From positions 1 through 64,000 of the forward strand of contig JAQGMJ010000039.1 in the NCBI GenBank assembly GCA_028292405.1: DNA of 64,000 bases, given 5' to 3'. The stretch comes from Betaproteobacteria bacterium (GTDB lineage Bacteria > Pseudomonadota > Gammaproteobacteria > Burkholderiales > JAEUOS01). The notes below the pieces were generated by a model, which was not told where the DNA came from, ran no database searches, and was given only the letters and a program-made list of their open reading frames with translations. This document shows positions 43,531 to 53,497 of this stretch, piece after piece (position 1 is the first letter of the stretch; each line of letters starts with the position of its first letter). The position numbers and the translations under genes are program-made.

Positions 43531-45156
43531 TTACGCGAGGCTGAACTTCGCCGTGGCAGCCAGCAGGCTCTGCGCCTTGCCCTGCAATTGCCCGGCGGTG
43601 TCGCGGCTTTGGGCAATCGCCGCGTGGTTCTCCTCCGCCGAACTGGCGATGGTCTCGGTGTTGCGCGCGATCTGCTCGCTGGCCTGCTTTTGCTCGGCAA
43701 CGGCGGCGGCCAGCTCGCGGAGGCCGGCGGAGGATTCGGCGGCGCTCTGGCGCAGGCCGGCCAGGGGCTGCACCAGTTCGCCGATCGAGGCGACGCCGGT
43801 CCGCACACGCTGCCTGACGAAGTCCAGCCGGCCGCCCGCCTCCACCATGCCCTTCTGGATGGCGGCAACGGTGCGCTCGATGTCCTGGGTGGAAGTCGAG
43901 GTGCGCTCGGCCAGCTTGCGCACTTCGTCGGCCACCACCGCGAAGCCCTTGCCCTGTTCGCCGGCGCGGGCGGCTTCGATGGCGGCGTTCAGGGCCAGCA
44001 GATTGGTCTGGTCGGCGATTTCCTTGATCAGCTTGACCACGGTGCCGATGTCCGCCGCCTGTTTTTGCAGCCCGGCCATCTGGGCCCCGAAGTCGCCGAC
44101 GGCGGCGTCGATGGCGCCGATTTCACGCGACACATTGTCACCGTGCTCGACTCCGGCGCTCGAGACGCGCGCGGTGCTTTCGACCACGCCGGCGGCGGCG
44201 CCGAGATTGTCGGACACCTGCGAGATCGATACCGTGAGTTCCTCGATCGAGGCGGCGATGGCCGATACCGCTTCGCTCTGGCGCGCGCTGCTGCCGGCGA
44301 GTTCGTCGGCAGCCGTGGCCAGCTCGGAAGCGGCCGACGATACCGCGCCGGCCTCGCTCTGGGCGCTGCCGATCAGGCTGCGCAGCGCCTGCTGCATGCG
44401 CGCAATGGCGCCCAGCAGGGCCGCGGTCTCGTCTTCGCCCTTGACTTCGATTTCGCTGCGCAGGTCGCCGGCGGCTACCTTGTCGGCCACTTCGACGGCG
44501 CGGCGCAGCGGGCGCACGATGCCGCGCGCCATGAAGAAAGCCAGTATGCATCCCAGCAGGATGGCGGCGCCGCCGAGAATGATCATTTCCGATACGGTGC
44601 GGGCAACCGCCTCGGCGTTGGCGCGCGCCAGGGTGTCGATGGCATTTTTCTCGAGTTCGGAAAACTTGGCCAGCACGCCGACATAGGCCTTGGTGCGGCC
44701 CTTGACGCGGTCGTTGTAAACCGCCATTGCTTCGTCCTTCTTGCCCTCCTTGCGCAGGCGCGCGATTTCATCGCGGTCTTTCTGGTTCGCCAGGCGCATC
44801 TCGTTGATGCTTCTGAGCATCGCCTTTTCTTCCTCGGTGGAAGCCATCGCCTCCATCGCCTTCTGGTCCTGGTTGCCAGCGGCGACGCCTTCCTTGTTCT
44901 GTTCGCGGAAGTTCTCTTCCATCTTCGGGTCTTCGCTGATGGCGGTGGCCGCGGTGCGGATGGCGGCGGCCTGCACCAGACGGTACCAGTCGGTCACCAC
45001 GCGCTCTTTCGCCAGGGGTTCGGCCAGCAGGCGCTCGCCGCGCTCGCCGACGGCACGAATCTGCGCCACGCCGATCAACACCACCGCCGCCAGCAGCAGC
45101 AGCAGAACGCCGGTACAGGCGGCAACGCGTGTACCTATGGATTTCATCTTGAACAT
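43531..45156 (-). CDS. Methyl-accepting chemotaxis protein
   Basis: 541-aa transducer: N-terminal TM helix ([19 protein letters not shown]), a ~150-residue periplasmic four-helix-bundle sensor, second TM ([20 protein letters not shown]), HAMP ([22 protein letters not shown]), and the cytoplasmic signalling hairpin with [20 protein letters not shown] and [17 protein letters not shown]. Periodic Ala/Glu pairs suit methylation. Ligand unknown; no che gene nearby. The start at 45156 follows AGGAGATTTGC; a second Met lies three codons in. Confidence 0.95.
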   Translation of the reverse strand: MFKMKSIGTRVAACTGVLLLLLAAVVLIGVAQIRAVGERGERLLAEPLAKERVVTDWYRLVQAAAIRTAATAISEDPKMEENFREQNKEGVAAGNQDQKAMEAMASTEEEKAMLRSINEMRLANQKDRDEIARLRKEGKKDEAMAVYNDRVKGRTKAYVGVLAKFSELEKNAIDTLARANAEAVARTVSEMIILGGAAILLGCILAFFMARGIVRPLRRAVEVADKVAAGDLRSEIEVKGEDETAALLGAIARMQQALRSLIGSAQSEAGAVSSAASELATAADELAGSSARQSEAVSAIAASIEELTVSISQVSDNLGAAAGVVESTARVSSAGVEHGDNVSREIGAIDAAVGDFGAQMAGLQKQAADIGTVVKLIKEIADQTNLLALNAAIEAARAGEQGKGFAVVADEVRKLAERTSTSTQDIERTVAAIQKGMVEAGGRLDFVRQRVRTGVASIGELVQPLAGLRQSAAESSAGLRELAAAVAEQKQASEQIARNTETIASSAEENHAAIAQSRDTAGQLQGKAQSLLAATAKFSLA

Positions 45157-45657
45157 GCAAATCTCCTGTCGAGGCTAAGCCGGTTCTGAAACCGGCGGAT
45201 GGCAAGGGCCGACCCACGCCTTAAATCCTGGCTTTTGCAAATCGTGCCGAATGGAAGGGTGGCGCGGGAGTGCCCGGTCCGACCGGCCCCCGCGCTATAC
45301 CGACCCCGAGAGCTTAGCTGCAGCCCCGAGCGTCTCGCGGCTCGAAAAGCGCGGCCTTTTGGTGCCAGTTTGCGCGGCTTTTGCGTTCGACCAGAGCGCC
45401 CTGCGCTTTTACGCAATCCGGCACGCAGGCGCCGCAACAAATCGACACAAAGTGCGCGGCAGGGCAGTCAACAAAGGTCTGGCACGGACCGTTATTGTGA
45501 CAGGCAGAAGAAAGCGCGGCCGTTGTGTCCGTCGGCGCCCACCGGCATCCGGTGTAGGAGCCCTCCGGCAGACCGCAGGCCGGGCGGCGCGCACCATGCC
45601 GCAGTCAGGGTAGCGCCCGGCCCCGGGCGCGCCGGAGCAACCGAAAGCGAGGCTGTA
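45157..45657. other. 501-bp intergenic region, chemoreceptor to MlaC
   Basis: No gene recognised. A perfect 7-bp hairpin GCCGGTT-CTGA-AACCGGC (45179-45196) lies in the chemoreceptor leader, and a perfect GCGCCCGG/CCGGGCGC palindrome (45613-45630) lies 28 bases before the mlaC start. No sigma-28-like flagellar promoter was evident for the chemoreceptor. Confidence 0.5.
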
Positions 45658-46338
45658 ATGAGAAACAATTTCCGCATTCCCATCCTGGGCGCGGCCGTGC
45701 TGTGCGCCCTGTTCGGCGCAGCGCAGGCGCAGCAAATGGGTGCCGCGGCCGGGGCGGCGCCCGCGGCCAGCATCAACACGCCCGCGCAGCCAGCGGCGCA
45801 GGCCGGCGCCGAGGCGACCGTACGCCAGGCGGTCGAGGGCGTGACCGCGGCGATTAACGCCGACCGCAGCATCCAGTCAGGCGACCGCAGCAAGATCAAC
45901 GCGCTGGTGGACAACAAGATCGTGCCTTTTGTCGATCCTGAAAAGATGACCCAGCGCGCCGTCGGCCCGAACTGGTCCAAGGCTAGCCCTGAGCAGAAGC
46001 AGGCGCTGATCCAGGAATTCAAGCTGCTGCTGACCAACACTTACGCCGGCGCCTTCACCACCTACAAGCCGGACACCAAGATCGATTACAAGCCGACCCG
46101 CGAGGCGGGCGACACCGCCGTGGTCCGCTCGCTGGTGCTGGCCTCGGGCCGCGACCCGATCCCGATCGACTATTACCTGGAAAAGGAAGGCAGCGGCTGG
46201 AAGCTGGTCGATCTCTCCGTGTACAACGCCCGCATCGTCGAACTCTACAAGGGCCAGTTCAACGCGGCGATCGCCCAGGGCGGAGTGGACGGCCTGATCC
46301 GCGACCTGAAGGCGAAGAACGGCTCGGCGAAGTCATAA
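45658..46338 (+). CDS. MlaC-family phospholipid-binding protein
   Basis: 226-aa periplasmic protein: signal peptide (MRNNFRIPILGAAVLCALFGAAQA), an Ala/Pro-rich linker, then the MlaC/Ttg2D fold with VDNKIVPFVDPEKMTQRAVG, NWSKASPEQKQALIQEFKLL and YYLEKEGSGWKLVDLSVYNAR. MlaC carries phospholipids between outer and inner membranes. Other Mla genes (ATPase, permease, MCE) are absent here, so it is an orphan copy. A strong terminator follows. Confidence 0.92.
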   Translation: MRNNFRIPILGAAVLCALFGAAQAQQMGAAAGAAPAASINTPAQPAAQAGAEATVRQAVEGVTAAINADRSIQSGDRSKINALVDNKIVPFVDPEKMTQRAVGPNWSKASPEQKQALIQEFKLLLTNTYAGAFTTYKPDTKIDYKPTREAGDTAVVRSLVLASGRDPIPIDYYLEKEGSGWKLVDLSVYNARIVELYKGQFNAAIAQGGVDGLIRDLKAKNGSAKS

Positions 46339-46362
46339 GAGTACCCTTTGGGTACGCGCCCA

Positions 46363-46407
46363 AAGCGGCGCGGTCCGCAGCCATGCGGTCCGCGCCGCTT
46401 GTTTTTG
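46363..46407 (+). terminator. Rho-independent terminator after mlaC-like gene
   Basis: AAGCGGCGCGG...CCGCGCCGCTT stem followed by GTTTTTG; a GTACCC/GGGTAC hairpin lies just before it. Confidence 0.85.
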
Positions 46408-46517
46408 TGCCGGACGGCCGCGAACCTTTACAATATTTGGAAATCGGCGGCCGGTGCATCGGCCACGGCTGCTCCACCAATAACGAAGCAACCCTCAGGG
46501 ATGTCTGCAAACCGTTC

Positions 46518-47522
46518 ATGAATGACCTCGCGCATCTGCCCCGCTTGGCCTCGATCGTCTTCGTGCGCGTGCGCGATTTCGACAGCAAGCCGGTGCGCGG
46601 CCAGGTCGAGGCAGGCGAGCAACTGCATGCGCTGATCGGCTCGGTGCTGGCTGAGATGCCGCCGGAAGGGCGCCTGGTGCTGGACGCCGCCGGCGGCTCG
46701 GCCATCGTGGTGCCGGACGATCCGACCCTGGCCCTGGCGATCGCCGAGCGATTGCACGCACGTGCAGCGCCGCTGGAGCTTTGCATCGGCGTCAATCACG
46801 GCCCGGTGAAGCTGGCGCAAATGGAAGACAGCACCGCCCTGCTTGGCGACGGCCTGCAGGCGGCGGCGGTCACCGCCGGCTTCGCCGCGCCGGAGCGCTG
46901 GCTGGCGGCGCGGCCGTTTCGCGACGCGCTGGCCGCGGTGGCGCCGGAAGAAGCCGAGCGCCTGGCCCCGGCCGGCCTTTTCACCGACACCCAGGTGCGC
47001 AGCCATGAACTCTTCGCCATCGACCTGCAAGCGTTGCAGCGCCGGCGCCGGCGCACGCTGCTGTGCGGCAGCGCGGCGGTGGCGGCGATCCTCGCCGCCG
47101 GTGTGGCCGCGCGCCTGCTGAAAAACCGGGCGCCAGCGCCGGTTGCGGCAGCAGAGAAATTTGATCTGCCGGCGCGCGTGCTTCTCGACATCAAACCGGC
47201 GGGTGAGGTGTATGTCGACGGCAAGCTGCAAGGCCAGTTGCCCGGCCTGACCGAGCTTTACCTGCCGCCGGGCCGGCATCAGGTGGAAGTGCGCTACGGC
47301 GGCCAGCGCACGCCGTTTTCCGAGTTGAACCTGCATGCCTCCGAAAAAATCACCCTGACCCACCGCTTCGCCGCGCCGCCGCCACCGCCGCCACCGCCGC
47401 CGCAGCGGCGCATCGGCCGCGACACCCTGCCGGCGCAAAGGAACGCGACGCCCGCCGAGGCGCCGGAACAGCGCGAGGAACGCCCGGGCTTCTGGCGCGG
47501 ACTATTGAACAAGCTCAAATGA
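46518..47522 (+). CDS. Degenerate cyclase-like/PEGA-domain membrane protein
   Basis: 334-aa protein. Residues 1-165 resemble a class III nucleotide cyclase domain (ASIVFVRVRDFDSKP; RLVLDAAGGSAIVV; ELCIGVNHGPVKL; AVTAGFAAPERWLAA), but both metal Asp positions are changed (Arg17 and Gly59), so it is probably not catalytic and may bind nucleotide or partner protein. A TM helix follows (about residues 177-197), then a periplasmic-looking PEGA domain (ARVLLDIKPAGEVYVDGKLQ) and a polyproline stretch. The Ser/Thr kinase gene begins 24 bases downstream, so the two are likely a functional pair. ATG 46518 is picked at the conserved N-terminus; an ATG at 46383 lies inside the terminator. Confidence 0.75.
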   Translation: MNDLAHLPRLASIVFVRVRDFDSKPVRGQVEAGEQLHALIGSVLAEMPPEGRLVLDAAGGSAIVVPDDPTLALAIAERLHARAAPLELCIGVNHGPVKLAQMEDSTALLGDGLQAAAVTAGFAAPERWLAARPFRDALAAVAPEEAERLAPAGLFTDTQVRSHELFAIDLQALQRRRRRTLLCGSAAVAAILAAGVAARLLKNRAPAPVAAAEKFDLPARVLLDIKPAGEVYVDGKLQGQLPGLTELYLPPGRHQVEVRYGGQRTPFSELNLHASEKITLTHRFAAPPPPPPPPPQRRIGRDTLPAQRNATPAEAPEQREERPGFWRGLLNKLK

Positions 47523-47546
47523 AACCCGCACTTCGACTTTCACGCC

Positions 47547-48896
47547 ATGGCTGGGTCTATGACTGACGTGCCGCGCCACATCGGCCGCTATCGCCTTCTC
47601 AGCGAGTTGGGCCGCGGCGCCATGGGCGTCGTCTACGGCGCCGAAGACCCGATGCTCTCGCGCAAGGTGGCGATCAAGACGATCCTGATGTCCGCCGACG
47701 CCGAGGAGCGCGCCGAGTACGAGCCGCGCTTCTACCAGGAGGCGAAGGCGGCGGGGAGCCTGAACCACCCGAACATCGTTACCATCTACGACATCGGCCG
47801 CGAGGGCGACCTCGCCTTCATGGCGATGGAGCTGGTCGAGGGAGCCGAGCTGAAAAGCCTGATGAGCAGCGGCCGCCTGACGCTGTCGCGCGCGCTCGAT
47901 ATCGCCGCTCAGGTGGCCGACGGCATCGCCTATGCGCACGGGCGCGGCGTGGTTCACCGTGACATCAAGCCGGGCAACGTGATGGTGACGCGCGGCGACC
48001 AGGTGAAGATCATGGACTTCGGCATCGCGCGCCTGCGCACGTCCGATGTGAAGACCCGCACCGGCATGATGCTGGGCTCGCCCAAGTACATGTCGCCGGA
48101 GCAGATCGTCGGGCGCACCATCGACCACCGCGCCGACATTTTTTCGCTCGGCGTGATGATCTACGAAATGGTCGCCGGCCACCCGCCCTTCGCAGGCCCG
48201 GACCTACCTTCGCTGATGCACGCTACCACCCACAGCGAGCCGCCGCCGCCGAGCCGCGCCGACCCGCGCCTGCCGCCGATGATCGACCTGATCCTCGCCA
48301 AGGCGCTGACCAAAAAGCCCGAGACCCGCTACCAGGACGCGCGCGAACTCGCCGCCGACCTGCGCGCCTGCCGCGCCGGCCTGCCCGCCGGGCCGCTGCG
48401 CAACCTGCACGAAGAGCAGACCATGCAGGTCGAACGCGAGGCCGACACCTATCCGCTGGCGGACAATCCGCCGCTGCGACGCGAGCGCGAATCCTGGGCG
48501 GCGACCGACCCGGCGCAGGCCACGCAGATCGCCGGCCGCGCCCCCTCATCTCAACCCGCAGCCGGCCCATTGGCCGGGATGGACCCGGCCGAGCGTTCCT
48601 TCGCCGCCACCGTGCCCTTCAGCGAGATGGAGACCACGCTGACGCCGCGTCCGCCCAGTCAGCCGCCGGACAGTACCGGCAGCATGGCGCGTTACACGGT
48701 CTCGAACCGCTTCGATTCTTCCGCCACGCTGATGCGCATGCGCCAGCCCGACGGCGTCACCGGCACCCGCCACCGGCTGCAGGAAGCCACCTTCTCCGGC
48801 ACCACGCGGCGCCTGCGCCGCAGTCCGGAACGCATGCTGCTGGCGCTGGCCATCGCGGTGGCGCTGGTGGCGGCGGTGGCCATCGCCCTGCTGTAA
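47547..48896 (+). CDS. Membrane-anchored Ser/Thr protein kinase
   Basis: 449-aa Hanks-type kinase. GRGAMGVVYGAED (glycine loop), VAIKTI (Lys), VVHRDIKPGNVMV (catalytic Asp), IMDFGIARLR (DFG), and SPKYMSPEQI are intact, so it should be active. Residues ~285-430 are a Pro/Thr/Ser-rich linker and the C-terminal ~20 residues form a TM helix (MLLALAIAVALVAAVAIALL) with no periplasmic domain. Downstream of the PEGA protein in the same run; that protein could be its substrate, sensor or partner (inference). Starts at ATG 47547 with another at 47559. Confidence 0.93.
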   Translation: MAGSMTDVPRHIGRYRLLSELGRGAMGVVYGAEDPMLSRKVAIKTILMSADAEERAEYEPRFYQEAKAAGSLNHPNIVTIYDIGREGDLAFMAMELVEGAELKSLMSSGRLTLSRALDIAAQVADGIAYAHGRGVVHRDIKPGNVMVTRGDQVKIMDFGIARLRTSDVKTRTGMMLGSPKYMSPEQIVGRTIDHRADIFSLGVMIYEMVAGHPPFAGPDLPSLMHATTHSEPPPPSRADPRLPPMIDLILAKALTKKPETRYQDARELAADLRACRAGLPAGPLRNLHEEQTMQVEREADTYPLADNPPLRRERESWAATDPAQATQIAGRAPSSQPAAGPLAGMDPAERSFAATVPFSEMETTLTPRPPSQPPDSTGSMARYTVSNRFDSSATLMRMRQPDGVTGTRHRLQEATFSGTTRRLRRSPERMLLALAIAVALVAAVAIALL

Positions 48897-48990
48897 GCTC
48901 TCCCCGGCGCAGCCGCACGCTGCAACCAAACCGGCGCGCGCCGCGTAGCTTCGATTGGCGCCCACGCCGACAATAACGAGGAGAACAGAC

Positions 48991-49905
48991 ATGCTCAGGA
49001 TCACTCTTGCCGCACTGGCGGCCACGCTGCTGCTGTTCGGCGGCGGCGCGCAGGCGCAAATGCCGGCCGATTTTTCGAAAATCGAGGTCAAAACCATCGA
49101 TCTGGGCCACAAGACCTACATGCTGGAGGGTGCCGGCGGCAACGTCATCGTCGCCGTGGGCACGGACGGCATCATCATGATCGACGGCCAGTACGCGCCG
49201 ATGCATGACAAGCTGAAGGCGGCGATCGAAAAGATCTCGCCCTTGCCGATCAAATACCTGATCAACACCCACTATCACGGCGACCACACCGGCGGCAACG
49301 CCGCCTTCCACAAGGACGGCGCGATCATCGTCGCGCAGGACAACATCCGCGTGCGCCTGGCCGCCGGCACCACCAACGGCATTTCCGGCGCCAAGACGCC
49401 GCCGCAGCCGGCCGACTCCCTGCCGACCGACACCTACGTCGGCGGCACCCGGGTGATCGAAGTCGGTGGCCGCAAGGCGGTGCTGACCCACGTCAACAAC
49501 GCGCATACCGACGGCGACACGTACATCTACTTTGCCGACGCCAATGTGCTGGCCACTGGCGACACCTTCAACAACCGCAAGCGCTACCAGACCATCGACT
49601 ATGCCAACGGCGGCGACATCCACGGCATGATCCGCGCCAACAAGGCCTACATGGCGCTGGCCAACGACGACACCAAGGTGGTGCCCGGCCACGGCGGCCT
49701 GGCGAAAAAATCTGACGTCGCCAACTTCCTGAATATGCTGCAGACCGCGCACGACCGCATCGACGTGCTGATCAAGCAGGGCAAGACCGAGGCCGAGATC
49801 ATCGCCGCTAAACCGCTGGCCGACCTCGACGCGACCTGGGCCGACACACCCAAGGCTGCCGAGGATTACACGAAGATGGTCTACAACTCCTCCAAGCGAT
49901 CGTAA
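48991..49905 (+). CDS. Exported metallo-beta-lactamase-fold hydrolase
   Basis: 304-aa MBL-fold protein with signal peptide (MLRITLAALAATLLLFGGGAQA). Canonical zinc motifs: NTHYHGDHTGGNAAF (HxHxDH), VNNAHTDGDTYIYF, LATGDTFNN and VVPGHGGL. Periplasmic hydrolase; substrate unknown. GAGGAGA is upstream of ATG. Unlike the homologous-fold protein at 10859, the HxHxDH Asp is present. Confidence 0.9.
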   Translation: MLRITLAALAATLLLFGGGAQAQMPADFSKIEVKTIDLGHKTYMLEGAGGNVIVAVGTDGIIMIDGQYAPMHDKLKAAIEKISPLPIKYLINTHYHGDHTGGNAAFHKDGAIIVAQDNIRVRLAAGTTNGISGAKTPPQPADSLPTDTYVGGTRVIEVGGRKAVLTHVNNAHTDGDTYIYFADANVLATGDTFNNRKRYQTIDYANGGDIHGMIRANKAYMALANDDTKVVPGHGGLAKKSDVANFLNMLQTAHDRIDVLIKQGKTEAEIIAAKPLADLDATWADTPKAAEDYTKMVYNSSKRS

Positions 49906-49954
49906 GAGCGCGGCTTCCAAGCGAAGCGATCGCAAGAGAGCGGCTTTCCAGGCG
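49889..49954. repeat. Short duplication across the MBL gene stop codon
   Basis: An approximately 30-bp segment (AAGCGATCGTAAGAG then CGGCTTCCAAG) is repeated next to itself as AAGCGATCGCAAGAG then CGGCTTTCCAGG. The first copy contains the MBL gene stop (TAA, 49903-49905); the second has CAA in the same place. Confidence 0.6.
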
Positions 49955-50096
49955 AGTCTCCTGAACTACGCCCGCAAGGGTGTGGCTCAGGCCCGGCGCC
50001 CGTCAGCGCCGGAGGCTTATCCGGCGCAATAGCAGCGCCCCTGGTCCGCGGCGTTATGATGCCCGCGCAGCATCAAAATAACTCCGGAGACAAGAC

Positions 50097-51086
50097 ATGC
50101 AAAAGTCCGCCCATGCGCGGCGCCGCCTGCTGGGCGCTGCCCTCGCCGCACCGCTCGCCGCCGCGTTCGACCGCAGCTTCGCGCAAGCCAAGTACCCCGA
50201 AAAACCGATCCGTATGATCCTCGGCTACCCCTCGGGCGGCTCGGCGGACGGCTCATTCCGCCCGGTGCAGCCAAAGATGGAGCAGTTGCTCGGCCAGTCG
50301 ATGATCGTCGACTACCGGCCCGGCGCCGGCGCCACCATTGCAGTGGACCTGACGGCAAAAGCGCTGAACGACGGCTACACCCTGCACTACGTCGACTCCG
50401 GCCCGCTGACCATCGTGCCCAATGGCAAGAAAGTGCCCTACGACCCGGTGAAGGACATCACGCCGATCGGCTGCTGCTGCGGCGGCGGCACCCTGCTGGT
50501 GGTCAACCCGAGCGTACCGGCCAGCAACCTGAGGGAACTGGTGGCCCTGTGCAAGGCCAAGCCCGGCTTCTACAGCTACGGCACCTCCGGCATCGGCGGC
50601 GCGGGCCACCTCGCGGCCGAACTGCTGCAATCGATGACCGGCATCGAAATCCTCCACGTGCCCTACAAGGGTGGGGGCCAGGCCGCGGTGGAACTGATGG
50701 GCGGGCAGATTCCGCTGCTGTTCTCCTCCATGGGCACCGCCGTGCCGCACCTGCCGACAGGCAAGATGAAAGCCATCGGCGTCACCTCCGCCAAACGCGC
50801 CGGCATCGTGCCCAACGTGCCGACCATCGCCGAGCAGGGCTACCCCGGCTATGAGGCCACGGTCTGGTACGGCTTCGCCGGCCCCGCCGGCATTCCGGCC
50901 AACGTCATCGCCACCATCAACCATGCCCTGCAGCAGGCGCTGGCCGACCCCAACGCGCAGGAACAGATCAAGCGCCTGGGCTACGACACCATGCCGGGCA
51001 CGCCGCAGGACCTGGCCCGGCTGATCGCGGCCGACACGCTGAAGTGGGGCAAGGTGATCCGCGAGAAGAAGATTGCGTTCGAATAA
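50097..51086 (+). CDS. Bug/TctC-family receptor
   Basis: 329-aa solute-binding protein. The signal peptide HARRRLLGAALAAPLAAAF has a RRR-x-LL pattern suggesting Tat export. Motifs: MILGYPSGGSADGSFRPV, MIVDYRPGAGATIAVDL, LHVPYKGGGQAAVELMGGQ. GGAGACAAGAC precedes ATG. Followed by a small membrane-protein gene 35 bases downstream (GTG start). Confidence 0.92.
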   Translation: MQKSAHARRRLLGAALAAPLAAAFDRSFAQAKYPEKPIRMILGYPSGGSADGSFRPVQPKMEQLLGQSMIVDYRPGAGATIAVDLTAKALNDGYTLHYVDSGPLTIVPNGKKVPYDPVKDITPIGCCCGGGTLLVVNPSVPASNLRELVALCKAKPGFYSYGTSGIGGAGHLAAELLQSMTGIEILHVPYKGGGQAAVELMGGQIPLLFSSMGTAVPHLPTGKMKAIGVTSAKRAGIVPNVPTIAEQGYPGYEATVWYGFAGPAGIPANVIATINHALQQALADPNAQEQIKRLGYDTMPGTPQDLARLIAADTLKWGKVIREKKIAFE

Positions 51087-51121
51087 AATGGCGGCCGGCA
51101 CGCGGCAACGAGGAGGATCCA

Positions 51122-51526
51122 GTGAGCGAATCTGTTTTCGTCGAGAGCGAATTTTTTATGCTCATCCTGGCGTCCTTTATCCTGCCGTCGGGTATCTACG
51201 GTTACATGATGTGGAAAAGGGCGATCTCGCGGCAGACCGTGCTGCTTTTCGGTTTCCTGTTGTTGGCGATTTCCGGAATCGTCATCGTGCTGTTACAAGT
51301 GCTGCGGCGCATGGCAAAAGCCTCCCATTCCCTGCTCGACGATCAGATTTTCGCCTCCGAGATTTCAGTCGCCCTTTATCTCTTGCCGGCCCTGTTCGCC
51401 GGCATTGGCGTCAATATCGTGTCGCACGTGCTGATCCAGCATCTGGGCGACGCCCAGCGCCGTTATGACCAGGATCGGGGCCAGGGACGGCTAATAACCC
51501 GTCAGACGCCGCAGGGGCCCATGTAA
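51122..51526 (+). CDS. Small membrane protein
   Basis: 134-aa protein with a GTG start preceded by AGGAGGATCC. Three hydrophobic segments (about residues 12-32, 41-64, 86-112), including FILPSGIYGYMMWKRAIS and LLFGFLLLAISGIVIVLLQV, and a polar C-terminus. No family recognised. Follows the Bug gene by 35 bases. Confidence 0.7.
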   Translation: MSESVFVESEFFMLILASFILPSGIYGYMMWKRAISRQTVLLFGFLLLAISGIVIVLLQVLRRMAKASHSLLDDQIFASEISVALYLLPALFAGIGVNIVSHVLIQHLGDAQRRYDQDRGQGRLITRQTPQGPM

Positions 51527-51548
51527 GACGATTCCCACAGGCGAATCC

Positions 51549-51584
51549 GCCGCGCGCCGCCTTTCGGGCGGCGCGGTTTTTTCT
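51549..51584 (+). terminator. Rho-independent terminator
   Basis: CGCGCCGCC-TTTC-GGGCGGCGCG stem followed by GTTTTTTCT. Confidence 0.92.
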
Positions 51585-51840
51585 ACCATACGTATCAATG
51601 TAGCGGGCGTAAAGCGGGGTGGGCGACCGGAACGCGCTTCCAAGGCGCCAGCGGGCCCACTCCGCGACAATGAAGAGCAATCAGCCCGCGCACGCAGGGT
51701 CGTTCCAGGGAGAGGAGTTCAGGACAGGCTATCCGATGCACGGCGACGCGCTTGAGCGTGCGCTCCGGTGATGTCATACCAAGAAAAATCCGAACGGCTT
51801 TTGCCTCCACACTCCTGAACCACAACGTCTCCTCCTTCCC

Positions 51841-53484
51841 ATGACCCTCGCTGCAACCCCTGCCCTGTCCTTGTTCCGCCCGCGCGATGCGCTGCGCTGG
51901 ATTTACCTGTTCGCCTTGCTCGCGGTGCTGGGGGTCAGCAGCGGCTGCGCCGGGCTGCCGCCGGGGTCCGATTTTCCGAAGACACCGTCGATCGCGCTGG
52001 AGCATCCGGAACAGACCACGCTGGGCAAGCAATTCGCCGACGGCGCCGCCGCGCATGGCGGGCAGTCGGCCTTCCGCCTGGTGCCGGCCGGCGTCGACGG
52101 CTTCTTGCTGCGCGCGCAGATGATGGACGCGGCGCAAAAGACGCTCGACATGCAGTACTACATCTTCAAGGCGGACGAGACCGGCAAGCTGTTGATGGAG
52201 GCGATGCTGCGTGCCGCCGACCGCGGTGTGCGCGTGCGCCTGCTGGTGGACGATCTCGACAATCTGGGGCAGGACACGCAGGTGGAGGCGCTGGATGCGC
52301 ATCCGAACATCGAGGTGCGCCTGTTCAACCCGCTGCGCTATCGCGGGCAGACCAAGTTCATTCGCGGCGCCGAGATGCTGCTGTGGGCGCGCCGGGTCGA
52401 TCACCGCATGCACAATAAGCTGATGGTGATCGACAACTCGATCGCACTGGTCGGCGGGCGCAACATCGGCGACGAATATTTTCAGGTCGACCCCGACGGC
52501 CAGCAGGGCGATTTCGAAACTTTCGCCGGCGGGCCGATCGTGCCGCAGCTTTCGCACAGCTTCGACGAGTTCTGGACAAGCGTGATGGCGGTTCCCGCGC
52601 AAGCCTTGTTCAAGGGCGAGAGCCGGCCCGAGGCCTTGGCGGATTTTCGCCAGGAGTTGCGTGAGCATCGCCAGGAAAAGCGCACCGACGGCAGCGACTA
52701 CTACACCCGCATCTCCAGCGGCGAGCCCTTGCGCGGTACGCTGGGCGGGCGCATCCCGCTGGTGTGGGCCAATGCGACGGTGGAGTACGACAGCCCGGAG
52801 AAGAAGGCGGTGGACGCTGGTGAAAAAGGCGGGCGCCTGATGCGCCACGCCATCGGCCGCGCCGCCCGCGAGACGCAGGAAGACCTGCGCATGATTTCCG
52901 CCTACTTCATTCCCGGCGAAGACGGCATGCGCATGTTCGACCACCTGAAGGAGCGCGGCGTGGAGATTCACCTGCTGACCAATTCCCTCGCCGCCAACCC
53001 GGAACGCACCGCGCAGTCAGGCTATATGCATTACCGCAGGCGCCTGCTCGACGACGGCGTCGACCTCTACGAAGTGCGGGCCGATCCGGAAAGCGCGCGC
53101 GGCACCGCGCAGTCGGTGCGCATGAGCAGCTACGGCAACTTCGGCCTGCACACCAAGCTGTACATTTTCGACCGCAAGAAAATATTCGTCGGCTCGATGA
53201 ATTTCGACCAGCGCTCGCTGCACCTGAATACCGAACTGGGCCTGATGATCGACAGCCCCGAGTTGGCAAGCCAAGGCGCGCGGTTTTTCGACGCGCTGAC
53301 CCAGCCGGCCAACAGCTATCACGTGGTGCTGGAAAAAGACGGCAAGGACAGCCCTCCGCACATCGTCTGGCGCACCGAGGAAGACAAGCAGGCGGTAGCC
53401 TACGACCGCGAGCCGGCGAAAAATTCCTGGCAGCGCATGAGCGTGGAAATGCTGTCGCTGCTGCATTTCGACAGCGAGTTGTAA
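51841..53484 (+). CDS. Phospholipase-D-superfamily lipoprotein (first of tandem pair)
   Basis: 547-aa protein with an N-terminal hydrophobic segment ending in a lipobox-like VSSGCAG. Two HKD motifs are intact: HNKLMVID in HRMHNKLMVIDNSIAL, and HTKLYIFD in LHTKLYIFDRKKIF. This is the cardiolipin synthase/phospholipase D superfamily, which makes or exchanges phospholipid head groups. With a lipobox it would sit at the outer or inner membrane. Its paralogue starts 13 bases downstream. Confidence 0.9.
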   Translation: MTLAATPALSLFRPRDALRWIYLFALLAVLGVSSGCAGLPPGSDFPKTPSIALEHPEQTTLGKQFADGAAAHGGQSAFRLVPAGVDGFLLRAQMMDAAQKTLDMQYYIFKADETGKLLMEAMLRAADRGVRVRLLVDDLDNLGQDTQVEALDAHPNIEVRLFNPLRYRGQTKFIRGAEMLLWARRVDHRMHNKLMVIDNSIALVGGRNIGDEYFQVDPDGQQGDFETFAGGPIVPQLSHSFDEFWTSVMAVPAQALFKGESRPEALADFRQELREHRQEKRTDGSDYYTRISSGEPLRGTLGGRIPLVWANATVEYDSPEKKAVDAGEKGGRLMRHAIGRAARETQEDLRMISAYFIPGEDGMRMFDHLKERGVEIHLLTNSLAANPERTAQSGYMHYRRRLLDDGVDLYEVRADPESARGTAQSVRMSSYGNFGLHTKLYIFDRKKIFVGSMNFDQRSLHLNTELGLMIDSPELASQGARFFDALTQPANSYHVVLEKDGKDSPPHIVWRTEEDKQAVAYDREPAKNSWQRMSVEMLSLLHFDSEL

Positions 53485-53497
53485 TACCGGCGCGACA

